A DNA stretch of 64,000 nt, taken from positions 94,696,295 through 94,760,294 of the forward strand of contig CM066327.1 of NCBI GenBank assembly GCA_033807775.1, in the 5' to 3' direction. The position numbers and the translations under genes were made by a program. This stretch comes from Saussurea involucrata (Eukaryota > Streptophyta > Magnoliopsida > Asterales > Asteraceae). Shown here one piece after another: positions 40,071 to 52,057 of the stretch; the first letter of the stretch is position 1, and every line of letters begins with the position of its first letter. The notes beneath the pieces are model-generated. The model did no database searches, was not told the DNA's origin, and worked only from the letters and a program-made list of their open reading frames with translations.

Positions 40071-42488
40071 ATGGCTTCCAACACAAACAAAAATTATATT
40101 TACAATGGTTCTCTTACAAAACCCCCTAGATTCTCCAGAGATAATTTTAATCTATGGAAAAATAGGATGATTCTCTTCTTAAAAGGTGTAGACCCTACTA
40201 TGCCTTATTATCTTGAAAACGGCCCAAATATTCCTGTAAGAATTGATGCTGCAGTACAAGCCGCTGAGAATAGACCTGCTATTCCAGAAAAGCTGATACC
40301 CAATGAGGTTCATATGTGGACTGACGAAGATAAGTAGAAAGTGGCTATTGACACAAAATCCAGATCCATACTATCCATGGCTCTTCCTGACGAAGTCTAC
40401 CATTCCGTCATGAACCTGAAAACCTCAAAAGCTATGTGGGACACAATATGTGTTCAGTATGAAGGTACGTCGGAAGTCCAGGACTCTCGAAAGATCAACC
40501 TGGTAAGACAGTACGAAAGTTTCATCTGTGGTAAGAATGAAACTCTCTCTGAAGTTCACCAACGTTTTAGCTGTTTAATTATAGATCTGAAAACTGTTGG
40601 TAAGGAATATTCTAACTTTGAAGTGCTGACAAAGTTTCTAGAATGTTAACCTGAAAGCTGGGACAGTTATTCTATGTGTCTCAAGTTGTCAAAGGATCTA
40701 AGATTAATGACCCTTGCTACCTTATATGGCACAATGCTGAATCATGAGCAATCGAGTCATCTTAAGAAGAATTCTGTAAAAGATTCCAAAAGCACCCTTA
40801 TTACTTTAATCTCAGAGGAACCTTCCACTCAGCGACCCTCGGTCACTATCACTGAGTTGGAAAGTAACTCTGAAAGGTCATCAGATTCTGACTCTTCAGA
40901 TGATGATGAATCTTTGGCTCTCCTAACTAAAAAGTTCAGGAGATTCGCCAAAAAGAAAATGTTCAGAAAGAATAAACCTCTTTCCATTACTGACAAGCCA
41001 AGATCATCAGCTATTGTTGATAAGGCTACTGCTACTTGTTTTAACTGTGAAAAGATTGGACATTTCGCTAACGAGTGCAGGTCTAAGAAAGTTTCGAGAA
41101 ACTCAGTGTTTCCTAGAAAATCTTTTATTCAGGAATAAAGATGACAAATACGCTAAGCTGGAAGAAAAGTATGCGAAGCTGAAAAGCTTTAAGAAGAAAG
41201 GCAAAGGCCTGATGGTTTATGATTGGGCTGCCTTTGATGAAGAAGAATCATCATCTGACTCTGAAGATGATGAAGCCAATCTCTGTCTTATGTCATAGAT
41301 TGAAGATGAGGTAGAAAGTTCAGACATTCCCTCTACTTCAACCTCTGCTATTCAGGTATCACCTTCCTTCTTTACAAATATTGCAAATATTGATGAAGCT
41401 GATAGTCTTCGTAAAAACGATCTCTTGACTAGAAGTTTATATGAAGCCATGAATGGCAAAACTGTAGTTGAAAATCAAAACCTTGATCTAACTGAACAGC
41501 TTACAAACTGTCACCTTCAAATAGAAAGCCTTTCTAGAATTGAAGAAGATTTCAAAGATCAAGTGCATTTAAATCAGCTAGTCAAAATCGAGCGCGAAGA
41601 AGCTATCGCTGCATTAAGAGCTGAGAAAGCTACTGTCGATAGATGGTATAATTCCTCAACAAAGATCACTGAGATAATTAAGTCTCAGATTCCCCTGAGT
41701 GATAAACGTGGTCTTGGTTACAAAGCTGATACTCCTGAACCAACCACTGATCGTTCCATGCTCTTATTTGGAACTTTCGTATCCTCAGTCGCTGATACTT
41801 CATCCCCTCAGTGTTCCTCGTCCAGACCGCCTATCCCTGATGAAATTTCTACCTCTTCAAAACCTACCTTTGTCTTTAAAACCTATCCCTGAGAAAATGG
41901 TTTATCCAAAACCTACCTCTGTCTTTAAAGATAAAGGTAAAGGAATTGCTTTTAACCAAAATCCTCAGAAGGGTACCTTAGTACCTAAGCTGAATGCTTC
42001 TAAAGCTTTAGTGATTCATTCATCTGGATCAAGGAATCAGATCTCTGGATCTACTCAGCGTGGATCTATTCAGCGATCTACTCCTAGAATCAGAGTGGAT
42101 GTCTCTGGTAAGAAATCCGAAGAACTGAATGTTCCTCCCATTTCAAAAGCCAATAGCTTACTTGGTGCTGGTACATCTAATTCAAAATCTAAAGCTCAGC
42201 GTTCAAAAATGTCCTAGAACTACTTTTAGTTATAGGAAATGTTATCACTGTGGACTCACTAATCATATTGCTAGTAAGTGCCCCACAGCCACCAAAGCTG
42301 AAAAGATAGCTAAGGTGAAGATCATTGCCCCCATGGCAAAGAAGACCACTAAGGTTAAGAAATTAACCAAAGTGAAGAATGACAAAGTTGAATCTTCAAA
42401 TGCTGCGAAGATTGCTGAACCTTCCATTCCAACTACTTCCACTGACAAACGTGTACACATGGTTAAGTGGGTACCCAAGAAAAACTAA
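40071..42488 (+). pseudogene. gag: Gag, element I (several stops and frame changes)
   Basis: The start MASNTNKNYIYNGSL at 40071 begins the capsid-type N-terminal domain of copia Gag (FSRDNFNLWKNRMILFLKG). In-frame stops lie at 40335-40337, 40647-40649 and 41296-41298. Frame changes occur near 41100, 41890 and 42200. CCHC knuckles are CFNCEKIGHFANEC (about 41035-41076) and CYHCGLTNHIASKC (about 42243-42284). A coiled coil lies between them (41455-41640, NQNLDLTEQLTNCHLQIE onward). The end WVPKKN precedes TAA at 42486-42488. Pieces are collinear with J's Gag. At 40335 the stop is TAG where CAG would be expected from the reading frame context. Confidence 0.85.
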
Positions 42489-42506
42489 TCTTCCTTTGTG
42501 ATGCAG
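42489..42506 (+). promoter_or_regulatory. Possible 3' splice site at gag/pol boundary, element I
   Basis: TCTTCCTTTGTGATGCAG ends 18 nt after the gag stop and is followed by GTTAAG. J has a still better version (CTTCCTTTGTTTACAG). Confidence 0.4.
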
Positions 42507-45500
42507 GTTAAGAAGGGTATCTGGTATCTCGATAGCGGATGCTCTAGACACATGACTGGAGAGAAAAGCCTGCTCGCTGAATACAAGGAAGAGAAGGGTC
42601 CCTCTGTGACTTTCGGAGGAAATGGAAAAGGACATACCCGAGGGTTTGGTGTACTCTCTAATGGTACAACAACCTTCAGAAGAGTCCCATATGTTGAAGG
42701 GCTGAAGCATAATCTTTTAAGCATCAGTCAGCTTTGCAAGAAGGATAACAAGGTAATCTTTACCAAGGAATCCTGCTTTGTCACTGACAAAAAGGAGAAG
42801 ATAGCTCTCAGCGGTTATCGTATGGAAAATGTTTATGTAATAAACATGGACTCAACAACCACTGAGAACTCCTGTTTCTTCTCAAAGGCCTCATCTGATG
42901 TCAACTGGCTATGGCATAAGAGGCTTTCTCATCTGAATTTCAAGACACTGAACACTCTTTCTTCAAAAGAGTTAGTCACTGGTCTACCTCAGCACACATA
43001 CGCCAAAGAGTCTTTATGTTCAGCGTGTGAGAAAAGGAAGAAGACCAAAGCAAGCTTTAAGTCAAAGAAAGTCTCCTTAGTGTCATCCCCTCTACAACTT
43101 CTCCATTTGGATTTGTTTGGCCCTGTTAACAAACAATCTATAGCTGGAAATAAATATACATTGGTCATAGTTGATGAATTCTTTCGTTATACATTGGTTA
43201 TGTTTCTCCGTTCCAAGAGTGACAACCCTGAAGAACTTATCACCTTTGTTCGGAAGATGGAAACCCTGAACAACTTGACCGTTCGCTCAATAAGGAGTGA
43301 TCATGGAACTGAATTCAAAAACAGTTCTCTTGATTCCTTCTTTGAGAGTAAGGGTATTTCTCACAACTTTTCATCAGTGAGAACACTACAACAAAACGGC
43401 TTCGCTGAAAGAAGAAATAGAACAATTATTGAAGTTGCACGTTCAAGGCTCAGCGATTCTCACATGCCTACTCAGTTTTGGGCAGAAGCTGTCAACACTG
43501 CTTGTTTTACGCAAAACAGGTCGCTGATAGTCAAAAGATTCAATAAAACAGCCTATGAACGTTTTCATGGGAGAAAGCCTTCAATCAGCTTTCTTCACAT
43601 CTTTGGATGTTAGTGTTTCATACTGAATAACAGAGATGCCCTTGGAAAGTTTGATCCTAAGGCTGATGATGGAATCTTTCTTGGATATTCTTCAATCTCT
43701 AACGCCTTCAGAGTCTTCAATCGAAGAACACAAACTGTAGAAGAAACAATTCACGTCACGTTTGACGAATCCCGTTCAGCGAACTCTAAACCGTCCACTG
43801 ATACTGAAGAACTGAATCAATGGATGTTTTCCCATCTTGGTGATTCCGAAGATATTCCCACTTCTCATACGCATACAGGTGAAGATGATGGTCCTACTAT
43901 CATTCCAAACATGCAGAATAGTGAAGCTGAAGCATCATGGGTCTCAGTTGTTCCTTTAAACACTATACCTGCTTCTGAACCAAATGTCTCAGACATTCCA
44001 TCTACTTCTCAGCAATCAGTGAATATAATGACAACTGCACCCATTCCTCTCTTGGCTGATACTCCAGAAGTTGCTGAAGCCTCATCTTCAGCTCCTCCAG
44101 TTCAGTTTGAGTCAGGGTCTCACGCTCCGGCTCAGCGATGGACTGGAAATCACCCAATTGATCAAATACTTGGTGATTCAAACGCTGGTGTTCAGACTCG
44201 ACGAAGTGCAGGTAATATTTGTTTATTTGTTAACTTTATTTCTCTGACTGAACCAAAGAAAGTAGATGATGCCCTCAAAGATCCAAACTGCGCCATGCAA
44301 GAAGAGCTGTCTGGATTCGAAAGAAACAACGTTTGGAAACTTGTTCGAAGACCAACTGACAAAATAGTGATAGGCACTAAATGGGTCTATCGAAACAAGT
44401 TGGACGAACATGGAACTGTAACCCGCAACAAGGCTAGTCTTGTTGCTCAGGGATACAGACAAGAGGAAGGCATAGATTACGACGAAACATTTGCTCCAGT
44501 AGAAAGTCTAGAATCTATTCATCTATTCTTAGCATACGCTGTACACAAAGACTTAAAAGTATATCAGATGGATGTTAAGTCAGCGTTTCTAAATGGAAAG
44601 CTGAATGAAGAAGTCTATGTGGAACAACCTCCAGGATTCTCAGATCCTAAGCGTCCAGGTTATGTTTATAAACTGGATAAGGCACTTTATGGCTTGAAGC
44701 AAGCTCCACGTGTATGGTATGACACTCTTTCTACTTATCTCCATATTGAACAATTTGAGCGAGGTAAAATCGACAAAACTCTATTTTTCAGGAAAGTAAA
44801 AGGTCATATCATTCTTGTTCAGATATATGTTGATGACATTATATTTGGTTCTACTAACCCTGATCTTTGTACTCGTTTCGCTGATAGAATTAAAGATGAG
44901 TATAAAATGAGCATGATGGGTGAACTAACATATTTCCTTGGTCTTCAGATAAAGCAAAATGAAAAAGGAACTTTCATTAATCAGGGAAATTATGTTAAAG
45001 ATATGCTGAAGAAATTCGACTTAACCCAAAGTTCAGCTATGAAAACCCCTATGGCACCACCGCTGACACTAGATAAGGATACTAATGGTATTCCTGTTAA
45101 TGTCACGTTGTACCGTGGGATGATCGGCTCTCTTTTCTATCTTACAGCTAGCCGACCCGATATTATGTACGCAACTTGGTTGTGTGCACGATATCAAGCT
45201 GAACCTAAAGTATCTCATATGACCGCTGTAAAGCGAATTTTCCGATACCTTAAGGGTACTGCGAATCTAGGTCTTTAGTATCCCAAAGACTCAGGATTCG
45301 ATCTAATCGCCTATGCAGATAGTGAGTTTGCAGGTTGCAAATAGGATAGGAAAAGCACCACAGGAGGCTGTCAGCTCCTGGGTGGAAAGCTAGTAAGTTG
45401 GACAAGCAAAAAGCAAAATTCAGTGTCCACCTCCACAGCTGAAGCTGAGTATGTTGCCGCTGGAAGCTGTTGTTCTCAGGTCTTGTGGATAAGAAATCAA

Positions 45501-45773
45501 CTACTGGACTATGACCTTCAACTCTCAAATATTCCAATCTATTGCGACAGCACAAGTGCCATCGCTATAGCAAATAATCCAGTACTACACTCTAAGACAA
45601 AACACATCGAAATCAGGTATCATTTTATCAGAGATCATGTGATGAATGGTGATATAGAACTTCACTTTATCCCAACTGACTATCAGTTAGCTGATCTGTT
45701 CACCAAACCTCTTGATGAGACAAGATTCAACTTTCTCATCAGCGAGCTTGGAATGCTGAACATTGAAGAGTAA
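42498..45773 (+). pseudogene. pol: Pol, element I (one frame, three in-frame stops)
   Basis: Frame 42498-45773 contains protease (GIWYLDSGCSRHMTG), integrase (WHKRLSHLN ... CSAC; LHLDLFGPV; IRSDHGTEF; GFAERRNR), RT (YQMDVKSAFLNG; YVDDIIFGST near 44825) and RNase H (STSTAEAEYV; YCDSTSAIAIANN; ending FNFLISELGMLNIEE). The whole frame is kept but has in-frame TAG at 43611-43613, 45276-45278 and 45342-45344. J has Gln at the first of these, so that one is CAG to TAG. All RT, integrase and protease motif residues looked for are present. Pol is complete in length, unlike A. Not translatable through its length now. Confidence 0.92.
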
Positions 45774-46351
45774 AATCTTCAGCGGTTCACATTTGATCAG
45801 CGATAGGATAAAATCAACTTGTATAACTCATTCTATCATTTTCTCTCTGAATAAAATTGATTCGCTGATATCAAGGTATGTTTTTCTCTCTCTGACAATC
45901 GCATGTAAATGCAAGATTTCAAAACAAATTGCATCGCTGAATATCTCTTTCTTAATCACCGATATTTTGAAATTTCTAAAACCAACACTGATATTTTTAT
46001 TCCGTGCTTCATGTTTTCAAAAGTGTCCCTGAGTTTTCAAAACCTCAGAGATATCCAGAATATGAAAGGACAGTTGTGACGTCATTGCAACGGATAAGCC
46101 CCGACACGTTTTTTTCTGACATACGTTTGCACGTTTCATTTACCTTCCAATAAAATGCAAACACGTGTCCGTGTCATGATGAAAAACTTTCCCGCTCGAG
46201 TTTTTCTCTCTCTCAAATCTCACTATATAAACACTTTGTGGGTTTATATTTTTTTTTACGCGAACTTCTCCTCCAAGTAAGAAAAAGAAAATTTACTGTT
46301 GCATTTGTGCTCTCAAGTTTTTCAAGAACTTCATCTTCTTCAACAAACCAG
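45774..46351 (+). promoter_or_regulatory. Putative internal promoter and first untranslated exon of the env-like gene, element I
   Basis: In order: TGACGTCA (46077-46084, a bZIP-type palindrome), CCAAT-N10-CACG (46147-46165, overlapping ACACGTGTCC), TATATAA (46224-46230) and a splice donor CCAG|GTTAATAATT at 46351/46352. The layout is that of a typical plant gene promoter and 5' exon. Transcription from here has not been shown. Confidence 0.55.
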
Positions 46352-46742
46352 GTTAATAATTCTGTTATTTACCTGTTTCTTAAACTTGTTAATGATCTTA
46401 TCTTTGTTTTTAAAAGATCAAACAAAAGAATTTTTTCAAATAAAATCATCTCTTTCATGGTTTTATGAACACAACCTTTCATGGTTGTTCTTCAAGTTTA
46501 AACGCAGAATCTTAAACTTGTTCTTCATACGTTTTTTTTCCAGAATCCTAATTTTCAAAGGAAATTGGAAAACAATATTTTATTGGGTTTGCGTTTCGTT
46601 TTTCAAAAACAAGAAAAACCCTAATCTTCATTAAGACATTTTGTCTGAATGAAATGGACAAAATTCGATCCATCTTATTGGAAAATCTTTCCACATTAAG
46701 ATTATTCTTATTTGTTAATCTTTGGTTGAACTGATAATACAG
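46352..46742 (+). other. Probable 5'-UTR intron of the env-like gene, element I
   Basis: GT at 46352 and AG at 46742 bound a 391-bp, T-rich interval ending in CTGATAATACAG, four bases before the env-like ATG (46746). L keeps the same acceptor before its env-like ATG and J keeps a donor at the matching place. T-richness over the interval is typical of plant introns. Splicing is inferred. Confidence 0.55.
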
Positions 46743-46745
46743 AAA

Positions 46746-49700
46746 ATGGCATCTACTGACATTTCCACTTCCAAGAACACCATCGCTGAGAACACTGCTG
46801 CTGATACTACTGAGGAATTAGAAATCATCAAGGCTCCTCAGGTTAAGTTCTCTCTTGAAGAACTGGATTGGACGAAGACCAATAACCTCTATGCGCTTCT
46901 CGAGTTTCCTCCTCGAAAGCAAGTCACACATCTGAATGATGCTGTGAACTTCCTGAAATATTGTTGTATCTCCACAACCCTGACCATAACACCTCCTGCA
47001 CATCAGCTATTGCTATCCCAATTCTAGTACTCTGCCAGACACTCTCAGCTACCATCAACCAAAGACTCCTCAAAGACAATCGACTGTATCCTCTGTGATA
47101 CTGATTATGGCACAATGAAGATGACCCCAACCATTATCTGCAAAGCCCTGAGCCTTCCCATCGCAACCAAAGAAAAACCTTTTGTTCCCCTCCCTGACCA
47201 CAAGAAACACTCAGATAGGGAAGCCATCACTGCATTCTTCGATGCAATGGGCTATGTTTAGGAAACTGGGAGGGACAAGAAGCCTGAGAAGAAGCTGACC
47301 CTCATTAAGAAATCTAAAATGCCCAGCGAGATGAATTTCATCTTCGCTCACTTAATCAGCTGCATGACTGCAAAGACCGGCTCTTCTGATCAAGCCACTC
47401 AACCTCAGTAAGCAATGGGGTATGCTTTGCTGAAAGGTCTACATATAGACTGGGCATGGATAATCTACTATGATCTGGTACTTAAAGTAGACTCCGCCAC
47501 TGACCGATCTCCATGGGTTCCATATCCTCGATTCATCAGCGATGTCTTCCAAACAGGCCTGAAGAATAGCTACCCAAAAGAGGGTGACCTGAAACTCTCT
47601 CAGGTTGGCCCTAAGGTTCTCGACTTCAAACATGTGGAAAATGAGGTACGTCTTTCTACACTTTTAACTCTTCTCAACCCCACTTCTTCTACTTCTGCAG
47701 CTCCTTCAGCGGACAAACCCATCGCTGATACCCAAGCTGCAACCTCCATTCCTTCTCTTAAAAGGAAACACTCCTCTACCCAACTTAGTTCCAAAAGAAC
47801 TAAGAAAACCAAGGAGCAACCCCAGCAATCTCTTGCTGAAGACTCCTGAGCTCATCTCGCAGAGCTGAAGGAACATTCAGTGGTATGCTCTGCCACAGCT
47901 GAACAAGCCACCCATTCTATCCCAACCTCAGCGTCTCTAAACGTTAAGGTTATAAATTTGGAACTTACCCAACCTTCTTCAGTCTCTCCACAGACTGAAG
48001 AAGCATTTCTCAGCGAATCCAACGCTGAACTCCGCACCCAACCAACATTCTCAACCTTCGCTTCTCCCTCTACTCAATTGGACTCTACTCCAGTTGTCAC
48101 TGAAGCACCTGTCATTCCTCCAGAAGCTAAAGCTGATACTCTTCAAGGAATGATGGAAGTAGGACCTGCAGAGATGACCATGCGTACACGCACTTTAGCT
48201 GACGACATGGAACTTTTCTCAGGACACTGAGAGTTTGATGAATTAACCAATCCTCCTGCAGGTATACACCAACCCCTATACACTGTAACTGAACCCCAAA
48301 CTTCTGAGCTTTCCTCTATTCACAAGTTCTTATATGTTACAGGTCCTAATTTGGGAGACATCAATGCCTCTCTGAAGACAAAAGAGTCGAAGCTGACAGG
48401 TCTCACCAGTACTCTTTTGGATAACTCTTCAGCTGTAACAAACGCTGGAGAGAATCTTACAAAGCTAACAACAGTGGTGGAAAAGAATGCCTCCAAAGCT
48501 GACTTGGAGAAGGTTGATAAATCTCTCAGCGACTTTGCCAAAGTTCTCGCTGACATCTACACAGACTACCTCTCCATCAAAACCTCAGTTCACACCATGC
48601 CTAGCGAAGTGACAACGCTGAAGACAGCGGTTGGCAAACTCGAAGGAGATATGTCTGCTGTAAAGACCGACGTGAGTTCCTTAAACACTGACGTAAGTTC
48701 CTTAAAAACTGACGTTAGTTCTGTAAAGACTGACGTAGGTTCAATGAAGACAATGATGCAGAACATCCTGCACAACATGACCGCCCCTCCTCCTGCACCT
48801 GAGCATTTTACTACGGCGGATCGTGCTGAACTCGTGAAGATCAATCCTACTATTTATGGTATTGAAAACAGACTATCAGGGGGGAGAAGACTGAAGACTG
48901 AAAACAGACTATTTCTGGTATTGAAATTTGTGTGGGGAACCCTGGCCAAGAAGACAGGGACCCAAAACCAGCTGCTGAGTCTTCACTTTCCTCCCCCACT
49001 CATCATGAGGAAGGGGGGAGAATAGCGCTGAAGACCTTCCCCATGATGAACCTATCAGGGGGGAGAAGACTGAAGACCTCACCCTTTTTGAAGAGGATGA
49101 GAAGACAATTGAAGAAGCAACCGCTGGACCTCAGGGAGATGAAAACCCTGAGGGAACCGAGAAGCTTACCTCTGTATCTGAGGGGGAGCAACTCGAAGAA
49201 GAAGCTGAAGAATCTGAGTCTGAAGCTGAAGATGAAGAAGTCATCGACTTGTCTGATGATGAACCATCCTGTTCTCCAAAGAATGATGATGATGAAGATG
49301 ATGATGATGATGACTCATTTATCGTCAAGCCTACTCAGAGGACTAAAGTTCTTAAAGGGATCATGATAAACGAACCTTCAGGGTAGCGGACCAAATCAAA
49401 GACTTCAGCGTCTGAAGCTGACAAGGGCAAAGGAAAAGGTGTCGCTGAAGACAATGACAATCTGATGATCTCGCTTCCAAAGCCAGTTTGTCAGGTACAC
49501 TAAATCTTCCTTACTCTCATCCCTCCTCTATCTATACACTTTATCAGTTCTACTATCCTCAACCTATACACTTAAACCAATTTTCTCTATCTCTATTCTA
49601 CCCAAGTTCTTACTCGTACGATCGCTGTGTTTCAGCTAGTCCTCACCCCTATTTGAGGATATCGCTGAAGTTCACCAACAATAATCCCAGCTCCCAACGT

Positions 49701-50802
49701 TGAAGAAATAATCCCGGTCTTAGATTTGATCTCTGAGACTGATGAACCTGAAGAACAGATACTCTCACACAAAAACAGACCTTCCTTGGTTCCTCAAAAA
49801 CCAAGTGAAGAGGAGCAGAAAAGAAGAGACGAGATAATAAAGAAGTTCTAGGCTCAGCGAATCATTCTGAAGCGTGATCAACTTCCTTCCGTTCCTCCAA
49901 AGTTCAGAATTTTTCAAAAGGAATACAAGGAACACCTCAGAGCTGAACGCCTAATCGCTGAAAGAAGAGAAGTTGAAGAAAAAGACAGAGAACTCGCCAT
50001 CCAGCTTACTCAAAAATAGGTGAAAGACCCCAAGCTGAAAAGAGCTCTAATCGAAGTTCAACGTCAGCTATGGGAAGAAGCCAAGAAGATCGTTGAAGAA
50101 AAGAGAACTGTGTCTCAATCTACCTTAGCCTGGTGCAAAGAAAAGGTACACTTCAGACATCGACCTTCTAGAATAATCAAGGTACTCATCGCTGGAAGAT
50201 CAACCCTCAAAGTTTCTATCGCTGAAATCGAGATATTCAGAAAGAATGGACAGTACGAAAAATTCTATGCTGAAGCTATCACGCAATACGGTCTCTCTGA
50301 ATGGTTGGAGATCAGATTAGCCATCCAGAAGTCTCAGTCTAAGTACAAGGATCATTTCGAAAAGTTGTTAAACAAACAGATCGACTTAGTCTATTCTTGT
50401 GTGGATATTCCTCCTCATCCTCCTCTCGAAAGTCAGAAAAGAAAGGCCTCTGCAAAGAAAAAGTCTACATCTTCAGAAGGTCCTCAGATACGAAACGAAA
50501 CAGGTATTGGTTTTTCTCTAGCTGAAGTCCTTGGTCCAGAACCTGACATTTCTGCACTTGACACATCTCTTCCTCCTGATGAGACTTTCATCCCTGGGAA
50601 AGTCTTAAGCAAACCCTACGGGATATTCTTCATTGACTGGGATGGACGAAAGCGTTTTCAATGTATATCTGAACTTCCCATCACTCCCATCGAACAGCTG
50701 AAAGATCTCATCTACTGGTGTGATTTCAAGAAGAACATTCAGGCACAACATCTCAAACCCTTGATTTTTGAAGAAGCGCTGAACAAAAGGAACAAGGAGT
50801 AA
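46746..50802 (+). pseudogene. Env-like gene, element I (broken)
   Basis: The start MASTDISTSKNT is at 46746. In-frame stops interrupt the first half at 47025, 47259, 47409, 47847 and 48228. Frame changes and a small local duplication lie at about 48860-49080. The N-terminal half (AITAFFDAMGYV ... HIDWAWIIYYDL) occupies the place of the plant transposon-protein-like domain in A. The middle is Ser/Thr/Pro-rich with a heptad coil (48660-48750) and an acidic tail (49190-49320). The C-terminal domain (50020-50802, SEWLEIRLAIQKSQSKYKDH onward) is intact and is shared with L. I see little direct sequence similarity to A's C-terminus. No signal peptide or membrane segment was seen. Function unknown. 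Confidence 0.75.
48659..48745 (+). repeat. Four 21-bp repeats encoding heptads in the env-like gene of I
   Basis: The units encode KTDVSSL, NTDVSSL, KTDVSSV and KTDVGSM in a row. Each unit contains GACGT. L has fewer units in the same place (near 58385-58435). Confidence 0.8.
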
Positions 50803-51101
50803 ATGTCTCTGACTGGATGATTCCCACATCAAAGACCCTTGATGAACTTCTCATTAAGGAAGAACCTTTATAAACTGATAGGATCGCCTCATTCTTCTAT
50901 TGTATCAGTTATTCTTTTGTACTTGTAATTGTATTCGCTGTACTTGAAATTTTTCCACTTCCCTCTGTAATCTTTACAAAGTTTAAAGAAAAATTTCAGC
51001 GAAAGTAAAAGGGAAAAATATTTTATGAGTTCTTTTTATCCTTATGTTTTTATTAAATAGCAATTTTCTCTGTTGCTATGTCATAATCAAATAGGGGAGA
51101 T
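50803..51101 (+). promoter_or_regulatory. 3' untranslated part and polypurine tract of I
   Basis: The 300-bp AT-rich stretch after the env-like stop ends in AATAGGGGAGAT (51090-51101), directly before the 3' LTR. Confidence 0.85.
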
Positions 51102-52057
51102 TGTTGATCCAAACCCTCAGTGATTTGATAATGACCCTCTCTTATATACTTAGTGAAAATTGTAAGTAAACAATATGTATCAGAGTTTCACTATCGCTGA
51201 TAAGTACTAGGATCTTACAGTACCGCTGATAGGAACTCTCGCTCTTTAGATTAAACATTCAGCGAACACTGTTCACCATAATACTCTGAGTCTATTCAGT
51301 CCTTATGGTGATCGATGATAAGTTAGTTGTTTACTTATGATCTCTGAGGACAAGTTTCACGTCAACATAGGTTCTACGCTGAAGTTGAAGATCAAGCTCA
51401 AGAACCAGCGACAAGTCTCCAAATGAACTGATGCGGATCAGCGAAGACTCAGATTTGTCCACTCAACGTGAAGTATCAAGTACAAGACTTTAGCTATCGC
51501 TGAACTCTATCATTTGCTGATATAGAATGATAGATCGCTGATCATGAAGTCCTCCGTACAAAGTACTTTTGTCTTAACCACCGTTGCACGACTCCATACG
51601 ATATGTCAGAAAAAGAACCTCCTTATTGTCTGAAATCGTACAACCACTCTGATACTACACTGTTCAAACATGCGGCTACTAAGGTTGTCAACAAAGGTCA
51701 ATGACGTACAACCAATGAGCTGCTGCCACGTGTAAAGTGTAAACTGCCATGCATTAAATGCATGCAGTATATAAGAAGAAGAACTCACTTCATTTTGAAG
51801 TAACTTGCTAACTCTGGAAAAGTTCATCCTTCTTATCTTGAGATAGGTTATTATTAGTAATTTCCTTCTCTTTCTTAGTGCAAGAAACTTAGTGTTCCAA
51901 CTTGTTTAGATTTAGGTTTATCCTTAATCTTGTTCCGCAACAAGCTGTAAATTGTTAATGATTTATCAATAAACAATTTAGAAAAGTAAAATCTTAGTGT
52001 TTGTATTCAACCCTCCCCCCCCCTTCTACAAACTTGTATAGCCCTTCGGGACCAACA
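51102..52057 (+). repeat. 3' LTR of element I
   Basis: The 956 bp match 39062-39987 with scattered substitutions. It has an extra ~38 bp near 51585-51625 and lacks about 15 bp near 51535. The CCAAT-N10-CACG element is at 51712-51730. Confidence 0.92.

Larger units (their letters stand above)
39062..52057 (+). mobile_element. Element I: complete Sirevirus-like element with env-like gene
   Basis: This 12,996-bp element has LTRs of 926 bp (39062-39987) and 956 bp (51102-52057) and a 5-bp duplication TAGAG on both sides. It carries primer site, gag, pol, internal promoter, env-like gene and polypurine tract, all on the + strand. The LTRs differ by point changes and several indels of up to about 38 bp, and all ORFs carry stops, so it is old. 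It inserted into the RT of J, an element of its own family. Confidence 0.93.

Noticed and set aside
49488..49703. Small plus-strand ORF after the acidic part of I's env-like gene
   Set aside because: Composition and position suggest a non-coding or intron-like interval within a decayed gene; no homologue seen in L.
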